Source: Cytophagales bacterium (GTDB taxonomy: Bacteria; Pseudomonadota; Gammaproteobacteria; Burkholderiales; Burkholderiaceae_C). From it: a stretch of 64,000 bases of DNA. The notes under the pieces were generated by a model. That model saw nothing but the letters and a program-made list of their open reading frames with translations. It was not told where the DNA came from and searched no databases. The translations under genes and the position numbers were made by a program. Numbering within the stretch: position 1 is the first letter of the stretch; every line of letters starts with the position of its first letter. The stretch is from NCBI GenBank assembly GCA_030054145.1, contig JASGCK010000003.1, positions 62,001 to 126,000 on the forward strand, written 5' to 3'. This document shows, piece by piece, positions 25,539 to 35,996 of this stretch.

Positions 25539-28500
25539 ATGCCAAACTTATCAACTTGGGCGCTCAATCATCGCCCGCTCGTGCGTTATTTGATTGCCGT
25601 GCTGCTCTTGGGCGGTGTGTGGAGTTATTTTGGCCTTGGGCAAGACGAAGACCCGCCGTTTACTTTTCGCGCGATGGTGGTTCGCTCTTATTGGCCTGGC
25701 GCAACGGCGCAGCAAATGGCTGAGCAGGTGGCTGACAAGATAGAGAAAAAACTGCAAGAAGTTCCCTATGCGGACAAAATCCGCACCTACACCAAGCCTG
25801 GTGAGATGCTGACGATTTTGCAGCTCAAAGATAGTTCTCCGCCCAAAGACGTGGCGAACTCTTTCTACACCACGCGCAAAACCATTGGTGACATCAAGCA
25901 GGATTTGCCCGCTGGCGTGATCGGTCCTTTCTTTAACGATGATTTTGGTGACGTATATGGCGTGATGTTTGCCTTTAGTGCCGATGGCTATAACTACGCG
26001 CAATTAAAAGATTACGTTGAGCAAACACGCCAGCAATTGTTGCGCGTGAAAGACGTTGCCAAAGTGCAATTGTTTGGCGTGCAAGACGAAAAAATTTATC
26101 TTGATTTCAATCATGAGCGCTTAGCACAGCAGGGGATTGATTTGAATGCAGTGCTCGCGCAAATCACGGGGCAATTAGATGTTTCTGCTAGCGGATCGAT
26201 TACAACCGCCACAACCAATGTGCCGGTGCGCGTGACAGGTCAAACCAGCGCACTCGCCGTGCTGCAAGCCATGCCTATCAAGGTGGGGCAAACCACGATG
26301 CGGTTGGGTGATTTGGCGCGTGTGCGGCGTGATTTTGTAGAGCCTGTGCAGCAAAAAATTAGACAAAACGATAAAGATATTATTTTGCTTGGCGTGTCGA
26401 TGGCTAAGGGTGGAGACATTATCGAACTGGGTAAATCGCTGGCTGTGGCTGAAGCTCAAATCGAAGCGGGCTTACCCGTGGGTATTGAGATGGACAAAGT
26501 GCAAGATCAGCCGCGCGTGGTGGCTGGCTCGGTGAATGAGTTTTTGCGCACGCTGGTTGAAGCGGTCGTGATCGTGTTGGTGGTCAGCTTTTTGGCGCTG
26601 GGCTTACACAAAAACGAAGTGCTCAAAAATAGCAAGTGGCGACTGCCGTTTGTGCTCGATTGGCGGCCTGGTTTGGTTGTGGGGTTAACGATTCCATTGG
26701 TGCTGGCGATGACGTTTTTAGTCATGGGCATGACCAATACCAACTTGCACAAAATCAGTTTGGGTGCGCTCATTATCGCGCTGGGTTTGCTGGTGGACGA
26801 TGCCATTATTGCGGTCGAGATGATGGTGCGAAAACTGGAAGAGGGCATGAACAAGTTGGAAGCGGCGACGTTTGCTTTCAAAGCCACTGCGTTTCCAATG
26901 CTGACAGGCACCTTGATTACAGCGGTTGGATTCTTACCCATTGCGATGGCGAAATCAACCGCAGGCGAATACACCTTCACCATCTTTTCTGTAACCACCA
27001 TGGCGCTTATTTTGTCGTGGATTGCGGCCGTTATTTTTACGCCCTATCTTGGGTTTTTAATTTTGCAAGAGCGCACTGAAGGCGTGCAGACGGGCGCTAG
27101 TGACGCGCATCACGATGTGTTTAATACGCCCGCGTTAAATGCGCTACGCCGTGCGGTGACGTGGTGCGTCAAGCATCCGTGGAAGGTGATTGCGGCAACG
27201 CTACTTGCCTTTGTGCTGGGTATTGTGGGTATGGGCAAAGTCGAGCAGCAGTTCTTCCCCGACTCATCTCGCTTAGAGGTGATGGTGGACGTATGGTTGC
27301 CCGAAGGCTCTAGTTATGCGCAAACCGATAGCGAGGTTCGCAAGGTGGAGGCATGGCTGAAACGGCAACCCGAAGTGGCTAGTTACACCAGCAATATCGG
27401 TGTGGGCAGTCAGCGTTTTGTGCTCACGCTGGATCAAATTTTTCCGCAAACCAATGTGGCGCAAATTGTGGTGATGCCCAAAAGCTTGCCAGAGCGCAAT
27501 GCGCTGCGCGACCGCCTAGAGCAAGCCTTCCGCACAGAGCTGACCAGTGTGCGCGGTCGTGCCAAGTTGCTACCGAATGGTCCGCCTGTGAACTATCCTG
27601 TGCAGTTCCGTGTCGAAGGTACTGATGCCTCGGTGGTTCGCACGATTGCCAATCAGGTGAAGGCTGTAGTTGCAAAAAACGACCACACACTGGGCGTGAA
27701 TGACAACTGGAACGAGTCCATCTACAGCGTGAAGCTCAATATCGACCAAGATCAAGCCAGAGCGCTTGGCGTGACGAGTAAATCCATCGCGCAAGCCACA
27801 GCCACCTTGGGCGGCGGCGCACCCGTGGCAACGTTTAGAGATGGCGATAAGCAAATTGATATTGTCCTCAGACTCTTTAGTGGCAATGCCCAAAGCGGTG
27901 TTCCCAAAAACCATAGTTTGGATGAGTTGACGCAATTAAATGTGTTTACCAATACAGGAAAAGCGGTGCCGCTCACGCAAATCGCTAAACCAGAACTCGT
28001 CTTTGAACCAGGTGTGATGTGGCGCGAGAACCGCAACTACGCCATCACGGTGAATGCTGACATCAAAGGCAATATCCAAGCGCCAACGGTGACGGGGCAA
28101 ATCAATCCTTTGCTCGCGCCTATCCGCGCCGCGCTGCCTGCGGGTTACAACATTAGCGTGGCAGGCAGTCAAGAGGAAAGCGCCAAAGGTCAAGAGTCGA
28201 TTGCGGCAGGTATGCCTCTGATGCTGTTCATCACCTTCACCTTGCTGATGCTTCAACTCAAAAGTTTTTCAAGATCGCTCTTGGTGTTTTTGACGGGACC
28301 ATTGGGCATCATTGGCGCGGCGGGCGCGCTCTTGCTATTTCATCGTCCATTTGGTTTTGTGGCGCTCTTAGGCGTTATTGCACTGATGGGCATGATTCAG
28401 CGCAATTCAGTGATTTTGATTGACCAAATTGAGCAGCACATTAGCGAGGGCGATGCGCCGTGGCGGGCGATTGTGGATAGCGCTGTGCGCCGCGCAAGAC

Positions 28501-28688
28501 CGATTGTTCTGACCGCTGCGGCGGCCATCTTGGCGATGATTCCGCTCACTCGCAGCGTGTTTTGGGGGCCCATGGCGGTGGCGATTATGGGCGGTTTGGT
28601 GGTGGCAACGCTGCTGACCTTACTCAGCTTGCCTGCGATGTATGCGGCTTGGTTCAAGGTGAAGGTGGATACGCTCGATGAAAAATGA
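25539..28688 (+). CDS. RND family efflux transporter permease
   Basis: This is an inner-membrane proton-driven pump of 1049 residues, normal for HAE-type RND proteins. It has the expected duplicated layout: an N-terminal helix, a large periplasmic loop, helices 2-6, then the repeat. The transmembrane-4 motif LGLLVDDAIIAVEMMV near residue 424 carries the proton-relay aspartates. The N-terminus (LSTWALNHRPLVRYL ... GQDEDPPFTFRAMVV) resembles the TriC-type branch. The substrate is unknown. Confidence 0.95.
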   Translation: MPNLSTWALNHRPLVRYLIAVLLLGGVWSYFGLGQDEDPPFTFRAMVVRSYWPGATAQQMAEQVADKIEKKLQEVPYADKIRTYTKPGEMLTILQLKDSSPPKDVANSFYTTRKTIGDIKQDLPAGVIGPFFNDDFGDVYGVMFAFSADGYNYAQLKDYVEQTRQQLLRVKDVAKVQLFGVQDEKIYLDFNHERLAQQGIDLNAVLAQITGQLDVSASGSITTATTNVPVRVTGQTSALAVLQAMPIKVGQTTMRLGDLARVRRDFVEPVQQKIRQNDKDIILLGVSMAKGGDIIELGKSLAVAEAQIEAGLPVGIEMDKVQDQPRVVAGSVNEFLRTLVEAVVIVLVVSFLALGLHKNEVLKNSKWRLPFVLDWRPGLVVGLTIPLVLAMTFLVMGMTNTNLHKISLGALIIALGLLVDDAIIAVEMMVRKLEEGMNKLEAATFAFKATAFPMLTGTLITAVGFLPIAMAKSTAGEYTFTIFSVTTMALILSWIAAVIFTPYLGFLILQERTEGVQTGASDAHHDVFNTPALNALRRAVTWCVKHPWKVIAATLLAFVLGIVGMGKVEQQFFPDSSRLEVMVDVWLPEGSSYAQTDSEVRKVEAWLKRQPEVASYTSNIGVGSQRFVLTLDQIFPQTNVAQIVVMPKSLPERNALRDRLEQAFRTELTSVRGRAKLLPNGPPVNYPVQFRVEGTDASVVRTIANQVKAVVAKNDHTLGVNDNWNESIYSVKLNIDQDQARALGVTSKSIAQATATLGGGAPVATFRDGDKQIDIVLRLFSGNAQSGVPKNHSLDELTQLNVFTNTGKAVPLTQIAKPELVFEPGVMWRENRNYAITVNADIKGNIQAPTVTGQINPLLAPIRAALPAGYNISVAGSQEESAKGQESIAAGMPLMLFITFTLLMLQLKSFSRSLLVFLTGPLGIIGAAGALLLFHRPFGFVALLGVIALMGMIQRNSVILIDQIEQHISEGDAPWRAIVDSAVRRARPIVLTAAAAILAMIPLTRSVFWGPMAVAIMGGLVVATLLTLLSLPAMYAAWFKVKVDTLDEK

Positions 28689-28749
28689 TGGCGCTTTGAG
28701 CCAGATGTCCATAGAGGTGAATTGAGAGTGGTGAAGTAAACTCGTTTGA

Positions 28750-31700
28750 ATGTTTGTTCACCTTCGTACCCACTCTGAGTTCTCCGTTGTTGATGGCACG
28801 ACGCGCATTGACGAGTTAGTCAAAGCGGCGGCGGCTAGCGACCAGCCTGCGCTGGCTTTGACGGATTTGTCCAATCTGTACGGCGCGATTAAGTTTTATA
28901 AAGAAGCTCGCGGTGCGGGCGTGAAGCCGATTGTGGGTGCGGACGTTTGGGTGCAAGGCATTGGTGGGGTTGATGGCGGAGACGATGCTGCACTTTCGCG
29001 CCTTGTGCTGCTTGTGCAAAACCAACAGGGTTATTTGCATTTGTGCGAGTTGCTCGGGCGTGCTTGGACGGATAACCTTGTGTCCAATAGCGCGGTCATG
29101 CGCTGGGAGTGGGTGGCAGAAAAATCGGCTGGCTTGATTGCACTGTCGGCCGCGCAAAGCGGTGCCGCGCATGGCGCACTGGCGCAGGCGTTGATGCAGG
29201 GCGACGCGGCAAAGGCAGAGGCAATTGCAGCAAGGCTTGCGGGCGCGTTTGAGAATCGTTTTTATATTGAGCTGCAACGCGCTGGACGCGCTGATGACGA
29301 GGCTTATATTGCCCAAGCGGTTGCGTTGGCGGCAAAGTTAAAGTTGCCCGTGGTGGCGACGCATCCCGTGCAATTTATGACGGCGGATGACTACGAGGCG
29401 CATGAGGCGCGCATTTGTATTGCGGACGGCGACATCCTCGGCAACCAGCGCCGCGCTCGTAAATACACGGTTGATCAATACTTCAAATCGAGCGAGGAGA
29501 TGGAGGCACTGTTTGCCGATATCCCAAGCGCCATCAGCAACACGGTTGAGATCGCCAAGCGCTGCAATATTTCGCTGGTGCTGGGTAAACCGCAGTTACC
29601 TGACTATCCAACGCCCGTGCGCGAAGGGCAATCGGTACCAATTGCTGACTACTTCCGCGAACTCTCATTTGAAGGCTTGGAGGAGCGGCTCGCGTTGTTG
29701 TATCCCGACGCGGACATCCGCGATTCGCAGCGCGCGCGCTATGTGGAGCGACTTGAGTTTGAGATCAATACGATTTTAAAAATGGGCTTCCCAGGTTATT
29801 TTTTAATCGTGGGCGATTTCATTAACTGGGCCAAAAATAACGGCTGTCCTGTCGGACCTGGACGCGGCTCGGGTGCAGGTTCTTTGGTGGCCTACGTACT
29901 CAAAATTACCGACCTTGATCCGCTGCAATACAACTTGCTTTTTGAGCGATTTTTGAATCCTGATCGGGTTTCGATGCCCGACTTTGATATTGATTTTTGC
30001 CAAGGCAATCGCGACCGCGTGATCGACTACGTCAAGCAAAAATACGGCCTTGATGCGGTGAGCCAGATCGTCACGTTTGGCACGATGGCAGCGCGTGCGG
30101 CGATTCGCGACGTGGGGCGCGTGCTAGATCTGTCGTACACCTTTGTCGATGGCATAAGCAAGCTGATTCCAAACAAGCCAGGTCAGCACATGACGATTGC
30201 CAAGGCGCTGGAGGTGGAGCCGTTACTTGCCGAGCGCTTGAAAAAAGAAGAAGACGTGAAGACGCTGCTGGAGCTTGCGCAAAAGCTAGAAGGTCTCACG
30301 CGCAACGTCGGGATGCACGCGGGCGGCGTATTGATTGCACCTGGCAAGCTCACTGATTTTTGTCCGCTCTACCAACAGCCTGGTAGCGAGTCGGCCGTGA
30401 GTCAGTTTGATAAAGACGATGTCGAGGCAATTGGTCTGGTGAAGTTTGACTTTTTGGGACTGGCCACTCTGACCATTTTGGAGATGGCCAAAAAACTCAT
30501 TCGCAGTCGCCGCAAAGGGCAAGAGAACTTTATTTTTGACACGCTGCCGCTCGATGATGCGCGTGTCTACAAGCTCTTTGCTGATGGCAATACCGAGGCG
30601 GTCTTTCAGTTTGAAAGCCGCGGTATGCAAATCATGCTGCGTGAGGCCAAACCTACGCGCCTAGAGGATTTGATTGCCTTGAATGCGCTGTATCGACCAG
30701 GCCCGATGGATTTGATCCCGAGTTTTGTTGCACGCAAGCAGGGGCGCGAGGAAGTGATTTACCCACACCCATTGGTGGCGGAGATGTTGTCTGAGACCTA
30801 CGGCATCATGGTCTACCAAGAGCAGGTGATGCAGACCGCGCAGATTTTGGGTGGCTATAGCCTTGGCGGCGCGGACTTGCTACGCCGCGCAATGGGTAAA
30901 AAGAAAGCGGAGGAAATGGCCGAGCATCGCACCATTTTCCGTGCGGGTGCTGCGAAAAATGGCATCAGCAACGAGCAGGCGGATGAAATATTTGACTTGA
31001 TGGAAAAGTTTGCGGGCTATGGCTTTAACAAGTCGCACGCTGCCGCGTATTCGCTGCTCGCGTATCACACGGGCTGGCTTAAATACCATTACGCCGCCGA
31101 GTTTTATTGCGCCAACATGACGGTGGAGATGGGCGACACGGACAAGCTCAAAGTGCTGTTTGAAGATGCACAAAAAAATGGTGTGGACTTTGAAGCACCT
31201 GATGTCAACCGCAGCGTGCACGATTTTGTGCCTGTCTCGGATACGCTGATTCGCTATGGTTTGGGTGCCATCAAAGGTACAGGGCGGCAAGCGATTGAGG
31301 CGATTGTGGCTGCGCGAGAGGCGGATGGTGAGGGCGCGTTTAAAAGCCTTTTTGATTTCATGCGCCGTGTCGATAAAAGCAAGCTCAATAAGCGCACGGT
31401 GGAGGCATTGATTAAGGCGGGAGCATTTGATTCACTACACCCGAATCGCGCTGCAAGCCTTGCCAGTGTTGACTTGGCGTTTGATTTTGCCGATGCGCAA
31501 AGCAAAAATGCCAACCAAGTCGGCTTGTTTGATATGGGGGTCGATGATCACGGTTCTAGCGATCAAGAGCCGCCGTTGGCAGAGGCTATTCCGTGGGGTG
31601 TGGGTCATCAATTGACGATGGAAAAAACAGCGCTTGGGTTTTGTATGTCGGGCCATTTGTTTGATGCGAACGCGGATGAAGTGCGGCGTTTTGTCCCCAA

Positions 31701-32307
31701 GTCAATTGGCGAGCTAGCTGGCGGGCAAGAAGGCTATTCCCGCGAAGTTGTGCTGTTGGCGGGCATTGTGGGTAATCTGCGCGTGGTCAATGGGCATCGC
31801 GGCAAGATGGCGCTTTTTAAGCTGGACGATAAATCAGGTGTGATGGATGCCACGGCGGAAGAGGCACTCATCAATGCCAATAAAGATTTGCTGGTGGATG
31901 ATTCGCTCATCATCGTGCAAGCGAAGTCGCAACCTGATCGTTTTTCGGGTGGCAATCGGTTGGTGATTAACAAAATATGGGATTTGGCAAGCGCACGCTG
32001 CCGCTTTGGCAAATATCTCAGTATCAAGGCGCAGCAAGATTGGCAAACACTGTTGCAGTCGATGCGGGCGATCTTGACGGACTTTCCGCCAAGACGTGAA
32101 CTGACCGATCAAGGTGAATTTTTTAAGGGACTTAGCATTCGCTTCGAGATTGAAAAATCATGCGACGGTATGGCGGCAAGGGCGCAGTTGCAGCTCGGTG
32201 AGTCGGCGCGGTTTTTTCCAAGCGATGCGGCGCTAGCAAGCTGGTACGCTGCGGTGGATTCGGCAGGCACGCACTCAGGTGCGCAGACGATTAAGTTGGT
32301 TTATTGA
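28750..32307 (+). CDS. dnaE: DNA polymerase III alpha subunit
   Basis: This is the replicative polymerase catalytic chain (1185 residues). An N-terminal PHP domain (FVHLRTHSEFSVVDGTTRID) is followed by a Pol3 palm with catalytic aspartates in PDFDIDFCQGNRD near residue 413 and the GPGRGSGAGSLVAY loop near 366. A helix-hairpin-helix/beta-binding region and an OB fold complete it. It appears monocistronic, 61 bases after the RND gene. Its 3' end overlaps the convergent YiiX-like gene by 17 bases, so neither can have a terminator in the gap. Confidence 0.97.
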   Translation: MFVHLRTHSEFSVVDGTTRIDELVKAAAASDQPALALTDLSNLYGAIKFYKEARGAGVKPIVGADVWVQGIGGVDGGDDAALSRLVLLVQNQQGYLHLCELLGRAWTDNLVSNSAVMRWEWVAEKSAGLIALSAAQSGAAHGALAQALMQGDAAKAEAIAARLAGAFENRFYIELQRAGRADDEAYIAQAVALAAKLKLPVVATHPVQFMTADDYEAHEARICIADGDILGNQRRARKYTVDQYFKSSEEMEALFADIPSAISNTVEIAKRCNISLVLGKPQLPDYPTPVREGQSVPIADYFRELSFEGLEERLALLYPDADIRDSQRARYVERLEFEINTILKMGFPGYFLIVGDFINWAKNNGCPVGPGRGSGAGSLVAYVLKITDLDPLQYNLLFERFLNPDRVSMPDFDIDFCQGNRDRVIDYVKQKYGLDAVSQIVTFGTMAARAAIRDVGRVLDLSYTFVDGISKLIPNKPGQHMTIAKALEVEPLLAERLKKEEDVKTLLELAQKLEGLTRNVGMHAGGVLIAPGKLTDFCPLYQQPGSESAVSQFDKDDVEAIGLVKFDFLGLATLTILEMAKKLIRSRRKGQENFIFDTLPLDDARVYKLFADGNTEAVFQFESRGMQIMLREAKPTRLEDLIALNALYRPGPMDLIPSFVARKQGREEVIYPHPLVAEMLSETYGIMVYQEQVMQTAQILGGYSLGGADLLRRAMGKKKAEEMAEHRTIFRAGAAKNGISNEQADEIFDLMEKFAGYGFNKSHAAAYSLLAYHTGWLKYHYAAEFYCANMTVEMGDTDKLKVLFEDAQKNGVDFEAPDVNRSVHDFVPVSDTLIRYGLGAIKGTGRQAIEAIVAAREADGEGAFKSLFDFMRRVDKSKLNKRTVEALIKAGAFDSLHPNRAASLASVDLAFDFADAQSKNANQVGLFDMGVDDHGSSDQEPPLAEAIPWGVGHQLTMEKTALGFCMSGHLFDANADEVRRFVPKSIGELAGGQEGYSREVVLLAGIVGNLRVVNGHRGKMALFKLDDKSGVMDATAEEALINANKDLLVDDSLIIVQAKSQPDRFSGGNRLVINKIWDLASARCRFGKYLSIKAQQDWQTLLQSMRAILTDFPPRRELTDQGEFFKGLSIRFEIEKSCDGMAARAQLQLGESARFFPSDAALASWYAAVDSAGTHSGAQTIKLVY

Positions 32308-33016
32308 CCCACTCAAACGTGTGGAAATCAAAGCCTAGTTCCACGGTGGGTTTGATGACTTGAAAGTAGGGCGAGACATCAAAATCGCGCGGTGTAAATA
32401 GCGTGTGATCGCGTTGACTTAGGTGTTGATGCTGATTGATTTTGGGCAAAATCGGATAGCGCAATTGTTTAAACACTTCGGCAACCAAGGTGGAACAAAT
32501 GGCTTGAGTGGGCTCTCCGCTACCAAACGCCAATAACTCGCGTCTTTTGGAAGCAGGGAACGGTAGAACGGGTACGAAGTAGCGCACAAGATCAAACACG
32601 TTACGCAAATCGTAGCTGCCGCCCAACTTGCTAACGGCATAGTCGCGCAGTGTTTGAATCTCCGTCTCAGTCAGTCCTATCGGTCTGCAAATGCGAACGT
32701 GATAGCCCGCGAGTTCAGATAGATCGGAATGAATAATCCCCTTGGAAACATTCGCCTCGATCAGCTGCTCGTGGTATGTTTGCCCATCAACGGTGATGGT
32801 TCCCACGTAAAGCGTGGTGTGTGACCAAGTTGATTGGGTGAGATATTTAATGGCGGTACTGAACTTGGTATTGCCCTCTACCAGCACCACATCGCCAGGC
32901 CGCACGCACTGGCGCAGCGCTTCAATATTCGTGGGAGTACCGATGCGGGCGCTTTTATTTTCTATGCTGAGATAGCGGCTCAGCCATCCACCCACTTTAC
33001 GAGCAACGAAGTTCAT
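32291..33016 (-). CDS. YiiX/YebB-like permuted papain-fold hydrolase
   Basis: This 241-residue protein has the permuted NlpC/P60-like layout. The PGDVVLVEGN opening is followed by the catalytic His in STWSHTTLYVG (near residue 67), an acidic LIEANVSKGI segment, and the catalytic Cys late in the chain in AICSTLVAEVF near residue 174. Such proteins are amidases or peptidases acting on envelope or lipid-linked substrates; the substrate here is unknown. No signal peptide is evident. It follows tolA by 18 bases on the same strand, but whether it belongs to the tol operon is not clear. Confidence 0.75.
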   Translation of the reverse strand: MNFVARKVGGWLSRYLSIENKSARIGTPTNIEALRQCVRPGDVVLVEGNTKFSTAIKYLTQSTWSHTTLYVGTITVDGQTYHEQLIEANVSKGIIHSDLSELAGYHVRICRPIGLTETEIQTLRDYAVSKLGGSYDLRNVFDLVRYFVPVLPFPASKRRELLAFGSGEPTQAICSTLVAEVFKQLRYPILPKINQHQHLSQRDHTLFTPRDFDVSPYFQVIKPTVELGFDFHTFEWVNKPT

Positions 33017-33034
33017 GACACGATCATCCTCAAG

Positions 33035-33799
33035 TTATCGTTTAGGTCTCAGAATTAAAGTCATACTGCTGGGCACGCGCCCATCTACATCGCGAGGCAG
33101 TGTGTCGGTCTTTTCAATGGCACGTAAAACGGCGGCATCCCATGCTTTGTTGCCGCTTGATTTCGCTAATTTCGGCGCACCCACAATCGTGCCATCGGGG
33201 GCAATTCGAATATCAACTTCAGCAGCGGGATTGCCTTGCACTGTATCGATTTCTGGGAAGGTGATGTTGGGTCTAATTTTTGCTTCAACTTTTCCTGCAT
33301 AGCCGCTAGAGGGCGCTGCACTTTGTATCGCCGTCCCTGAACTGCTCGGTGCGCCCGTTGCGCCTGCCAAACCTGCCATGCGTTGCATTTGGTCTTGCCG
33401 CATCATTTCACGTTGACGCTCAGCCTCTGCTTCTTTCTTTTTTAACGCCTCCGCTTTCAGATCTTTTTTAGGCGGTTCGGGCGGCTTGGATCGCTCCAGT
33501 TTTTTTTGTTTCTTGGTTTTCTCAGTAACGATATCGGGTGCTTTTTCAGGTGCGGGTTCGACTGCTTTGATTGGTTCTGGCACGGGAGGAGGCGCAGTCA
33601 GTGCTGGCGCAGCTTGCACGGGCACTTCTGCCCATAGTTCGGCCGATGCTGGCACGCTTTCGTTGTTGCTACGCCACGCCGTGCCCCAGGTTAAAGCGGC
33701 AATCAGTAAGCCATGCGCCAACAATGCCAGTCCCATGCTGCCAAGACCAAAACGCTGAGGCGGTGGTGCAAACTGATGGTTAGCAATCACTTGGGGCAT
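33035..33799 (-). CDS. tolA: Cell-envelope integrity protein TolA
   Basis: TolA bridges the inner-membrane TolQR motor to TolB-Pal during constriction. The chain has an N-terminal transmembrane helix (SMGLALLAHGLLIAALTWG, near residues 21-40), a Pro-rich then Lys/Glu-rich helical stretch (KKDLKAEALKKKEAEAERQ) that is shorter than in E. coli, and a C-terminal TonB-like domain (AEVDIRIAPDGTIVG). The start at 33799 (MPQVIANHQF) avoids an arginine-rich extension that overlaps tolR. The order tolQ-tolR-tolA supports the call. Confidence 0.92.
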   Translation of the reverse strand: MPQVIANHQFAPPPQRFGLGSMGLALLAHGLLIAALTWGTAWRSNNESVPASAELWAEVPVQAAPALTAPPPVPEPIKAVEPAPEKAPDIVTEKTKKQKKLERSKPPEPPKKDLKAEALKKKEAEAERQREMMRQDQMQRMAGLAGATGAPSSSGTAIQSAAPSSGYAGKVEAKIRPNITFPEIDTVQGNPAAEVDIRIAPDGTIVGAPKLAKSSGNKAWDAAVLRAIEKTDTLPRDVDGRVPSSMTLILRPKR

Positions 33800-33830
33800 A
33801 GCGAAAATGGCAGGGCAAAATGTTTGCGTG

Positions 33831-34292
33831 CTAAGGCGCAGGCTTGACGGACAACCCCAAACGCGGGACACCCGCACGCTGCAAGGTATCCATGACTTGC
33901 AGCACGGTTTCGTACTTCACATTTTTATCGGCACTGATGACGACAGCTGGTTTTGATTGGGCTGATGCGCTTGTTTCAGTGCCAATAAGTGCGTGGACAG
34001 CATTCGCAAGTTGATCAATGTTAGAGATAGCCCGTTCATCTGGCGCGTCACTGGTTTTGAGCTTGAGCGTGCCGTCGATGCCAATCACCACTTGCACAAC
34101 TTTGTCAGGCTGCTGGGCGGCTTTACCCATGCTGGGCAAATCAATCATGCTGGGCGTAATTAAGGGCGCGGTGACCATGAAGATGATCAGTAGCACCAGC
34201 ATCACATCGATAAAAGGCACCATGTTGATCTCCGCCATGGTACGTCGACCACGCCTTCCAGCGCCCCGCGATGAGCCAAGCAAGCTAGCCAT
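33831..34292 (-). CDS. tolR: TolR biopolymer transport protein
   Basis: This ExbD/TolR-family protein has 153 residues. A cytoplasmic N-terminus (GRRTMAEINMVPFIDVMLVLLIIFMV) leads into a single transmembrane helix containing the functionally essential Asp near residue 29. A periplasmic domain follows. It starts 2 bases after the tolQ stop. Together with TolQ it converts proton-motive force into movement of TolA. Confidence 0.94.
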   Translation of the reverse strand: MASLLGSSRGAGRRGRRTMAEINMVPFIDVMLVLLIIFMVTAPLITPSMIDLPSMGKAAQQPDKVVQVVIGIDGTLKLKTSDAPDERAISNIDQLANAVHALIGTETSASAQSKPAVVISADKNVKYETVLQVMDTLQRAGVPRLGLSVKPAP

Positions 34293-34294
34293 GC

Positions 34295-35014
34295 TTAGTG
34301 CCCCGACGCTGTGATGGATGCCGCCGAAGGCGCTGCGACCGAGCGTTGCAAGATGTTGGAGAACTCTTCGATGAAAGTCTCTAGCTGGTTGGCAACGCGA
34401 TCAATTTGGCGTGAAAAGCGGTTGTACGCAACGACCGCAGGAATCGCGGCAAAAAGTCCAATAGCCGTGGCAATTAAAGCTTCCGCAATACCTGGGGCAA
34501 CGGTTGCTAGCGTGACTTGCTGCAACGCCGCCAAGCCTGTGAAGGCGTGCATGATGCCCCAGACCGTGCCAAACAATCCAACATAGGGTGACACCGATGC
34601 AACCGATGCTAAGAAGGAGAGATTGGATTCGATGACATCGAGCTCGCGCTGAAGCGACGCGCGCATCGCACGGCGTGCGCCGTCTAGCAAGAGCCCGCTA
34701 TCGGTCGCGCGCCGTGCCGCTAGCGATTGCTGGATTTTTTGAAACTCGCGCGTGCCACTGGCAAAAATGCGCTCCATCGGCCCTGTTGATTTGGCATGCT
34801 GGGCAGCGGCTTGAAAAAGATCGGAGAGTTGTTTGCCTGACCAAAAATCGCGCTCAAAACCTTCGTTTAAATTTTGTGTTCGTTTGAGGGCAAACAGTTT
34901 GCTAAAAATTACCGCCCAGCTTGCCATGGAGACGATGAGTAAGAGCAAGACAACGCCTTTAACGACCCAGCTGGCGTTTAAGAATAAATGGACGATGGAG
35001 AGATCTTGGTTCAT
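34295..35014 (-). CDS. tolQ: TolQ proton channel protein
   Basis: This is a MotA/TolQ/ExbB family member of 239 residues with three transmembrane segments, at about 18-36, 130-150 and 168-190. The conserved [23 protein letters not shown] stretch, which carries the channel Thr, is near residue 170. Its ATG overlaps the nusB stop as ATGA, so expression is coupled to nusB upstream. Confidence 0.95.
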   Translation of the reverse strand: MNQDLSIVHLFLNASWVVKGVVLLLLIVSMASWAVIFSKLFALKRTQNLNEGFERDFWSGKQLSDLFQAAAQHAKSTGPMERIFASGTREFQKIQQSLAARRATDSGLLLDGARRAMRASLQRELDVIESNLSFLASVASVSPYVGLFGTVWGIMHAFTGLAALQQVTLATVAPGIAEALIATAIGLFAAIPAVVAYNRFSRQIDRVANQLETFIEEFSNILQRSVAAPSAASITASGH

Positions 35015-35523
35015 GACAAGGTAGCTGCCTTTCTATGTGAGGTCTCTGGTTTCACTGGTATGTCTTGCACTTCTTTGGTTCGCAGTTTGCCTGCTAATTG
35101 ATGTAGCACGCCGTTGACGTATTTGTGACCATCGGTTCCGCCAAAAGATTTTGTCAACTCGATGCATTCGTTGAGCACCACGCGCCAAGGCACATCGGGG
35201 CAGTGGAGATATTCGTAAGCGCCAATCCACATGACCGCGTGTTCAATCGGTGCGATCTCGTGCCATGCACGGTCAAGATAAGCTTCGATATGTGTATCTA
35301 AATGGCTGGCCTCGCGGGCGCAACCATAAACGAGTGCATCGTAGTGCGCGACGTTGCATTTGTGAAATCCAGTTAAGTCACGCGTAAAGGCATCGATGGC
35401 GGAGATGTCGTTTTTGCCAACTAGCAATTGATAGAGCGCTTGCAAAGCGAACTCGCGCGCACGCGCACGCGGCGAGGTGCTGCGTGTTTTGACTAGAGCC
35501 GTTTTTGTCGCCACTTCACTCAT
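35011..35523 (-). CDS. nusB: Transcription antitermination protein NusB
   Basis: NusB binds boxA RNA with S10 in rRNA antitermination. The 170-residue all-helical protein shows the [15 protein letters not shown]-terminus and the [26 protein letters not shown]-terminal hallmark in a pattern that fits the family. The ATG overlaps the ribH stop as ATGA, the usual ribH-nusB coupling. Confidence 0.95.
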   Translation of the reverse strand: MSEVATKTALVKTRSTSPRARAREFALQALYQLLVGKNDISAIDAFTRDLTGFHKCNVAHYDALVYGCAREASHLDTHIEAYLDRAWHEIAPIEHAVMWIGAYEYLHCPDVPWRVVLNECIELTKSFGGTDGHKYVNGVLHQLAGKLRTKEVQDIPVKPETSHRKAATLS

Positions 35524-35996
35524 GCGATATCGTTCAAAAGGTTGGCCATTTCAACGGCGACTTTGGCTGCGTCGATTCCTTTTTCTGTCTGGCGAGCAAT
35601 CGCTTGGGCTTCATTTTCAACGGTCAAGATGGCGTTGGCAATCGGGAGTTTGTAGTCCAGCGAGACACGGCTTACGCCTGTACCTGATTCGTTCGCCACA
35701 AGCTCAAAATGATAGGTCTCGCCGCGAATAATGCAGCCCAGCGCAATCAAGGCATCAAAGCAGTTTTGCTCTGCCAAACCTTGCAGTGCCACAGGTGCTT
35801 CCAGCGCACCAGGAACCGTGATGTGCGTGATATTTTTGGCTTGTACGCCAAGCGTTAACAACTCTGCATAGCAAGCTTGAAAGAGTGTGTCGGTGATGGA
35901 CGCATTAAAACGTGCTTGCACAATACCGATGTAGAGTTTTTTCCCATCCAGCAAGTGCGCGGTATTTGTTACCGATTCTTTATCTGCGCCAAACAT
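35520..35996 (-). CDS. ribH: 6,7-dimethyl-8-ribityllumazine synthase
   Basis: This is the penultimate step of riboflavin synthesis, joining dihydroxybutanone phosphate with the ribityl-aminouracil. Motifs are FNASITD near residue 27, [12 protein letters not shown], and [14 protein letters not shown] with the catalytic His near residue 92. The start at 35996 (MFGADKESV, 158 residues) shares one base with the ribBA stop (TAATG), giving tight coupling. It supplies the same pathway as ribBA. Confidence 0.96.
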   Translation of the reverse strand: MFGADKESVTNTAHLLDGKKLYIGIVQARFNASITDTLFQACYAELLTLGVQAKNITHITVPGALEAPVALQGLAEQNCFDALIALGCIIRGETYHFELVANESGTGVSRVSLDYKLPIANAILTVENEAQAIARQTEKGIDAAKVAVEMANLLNDIA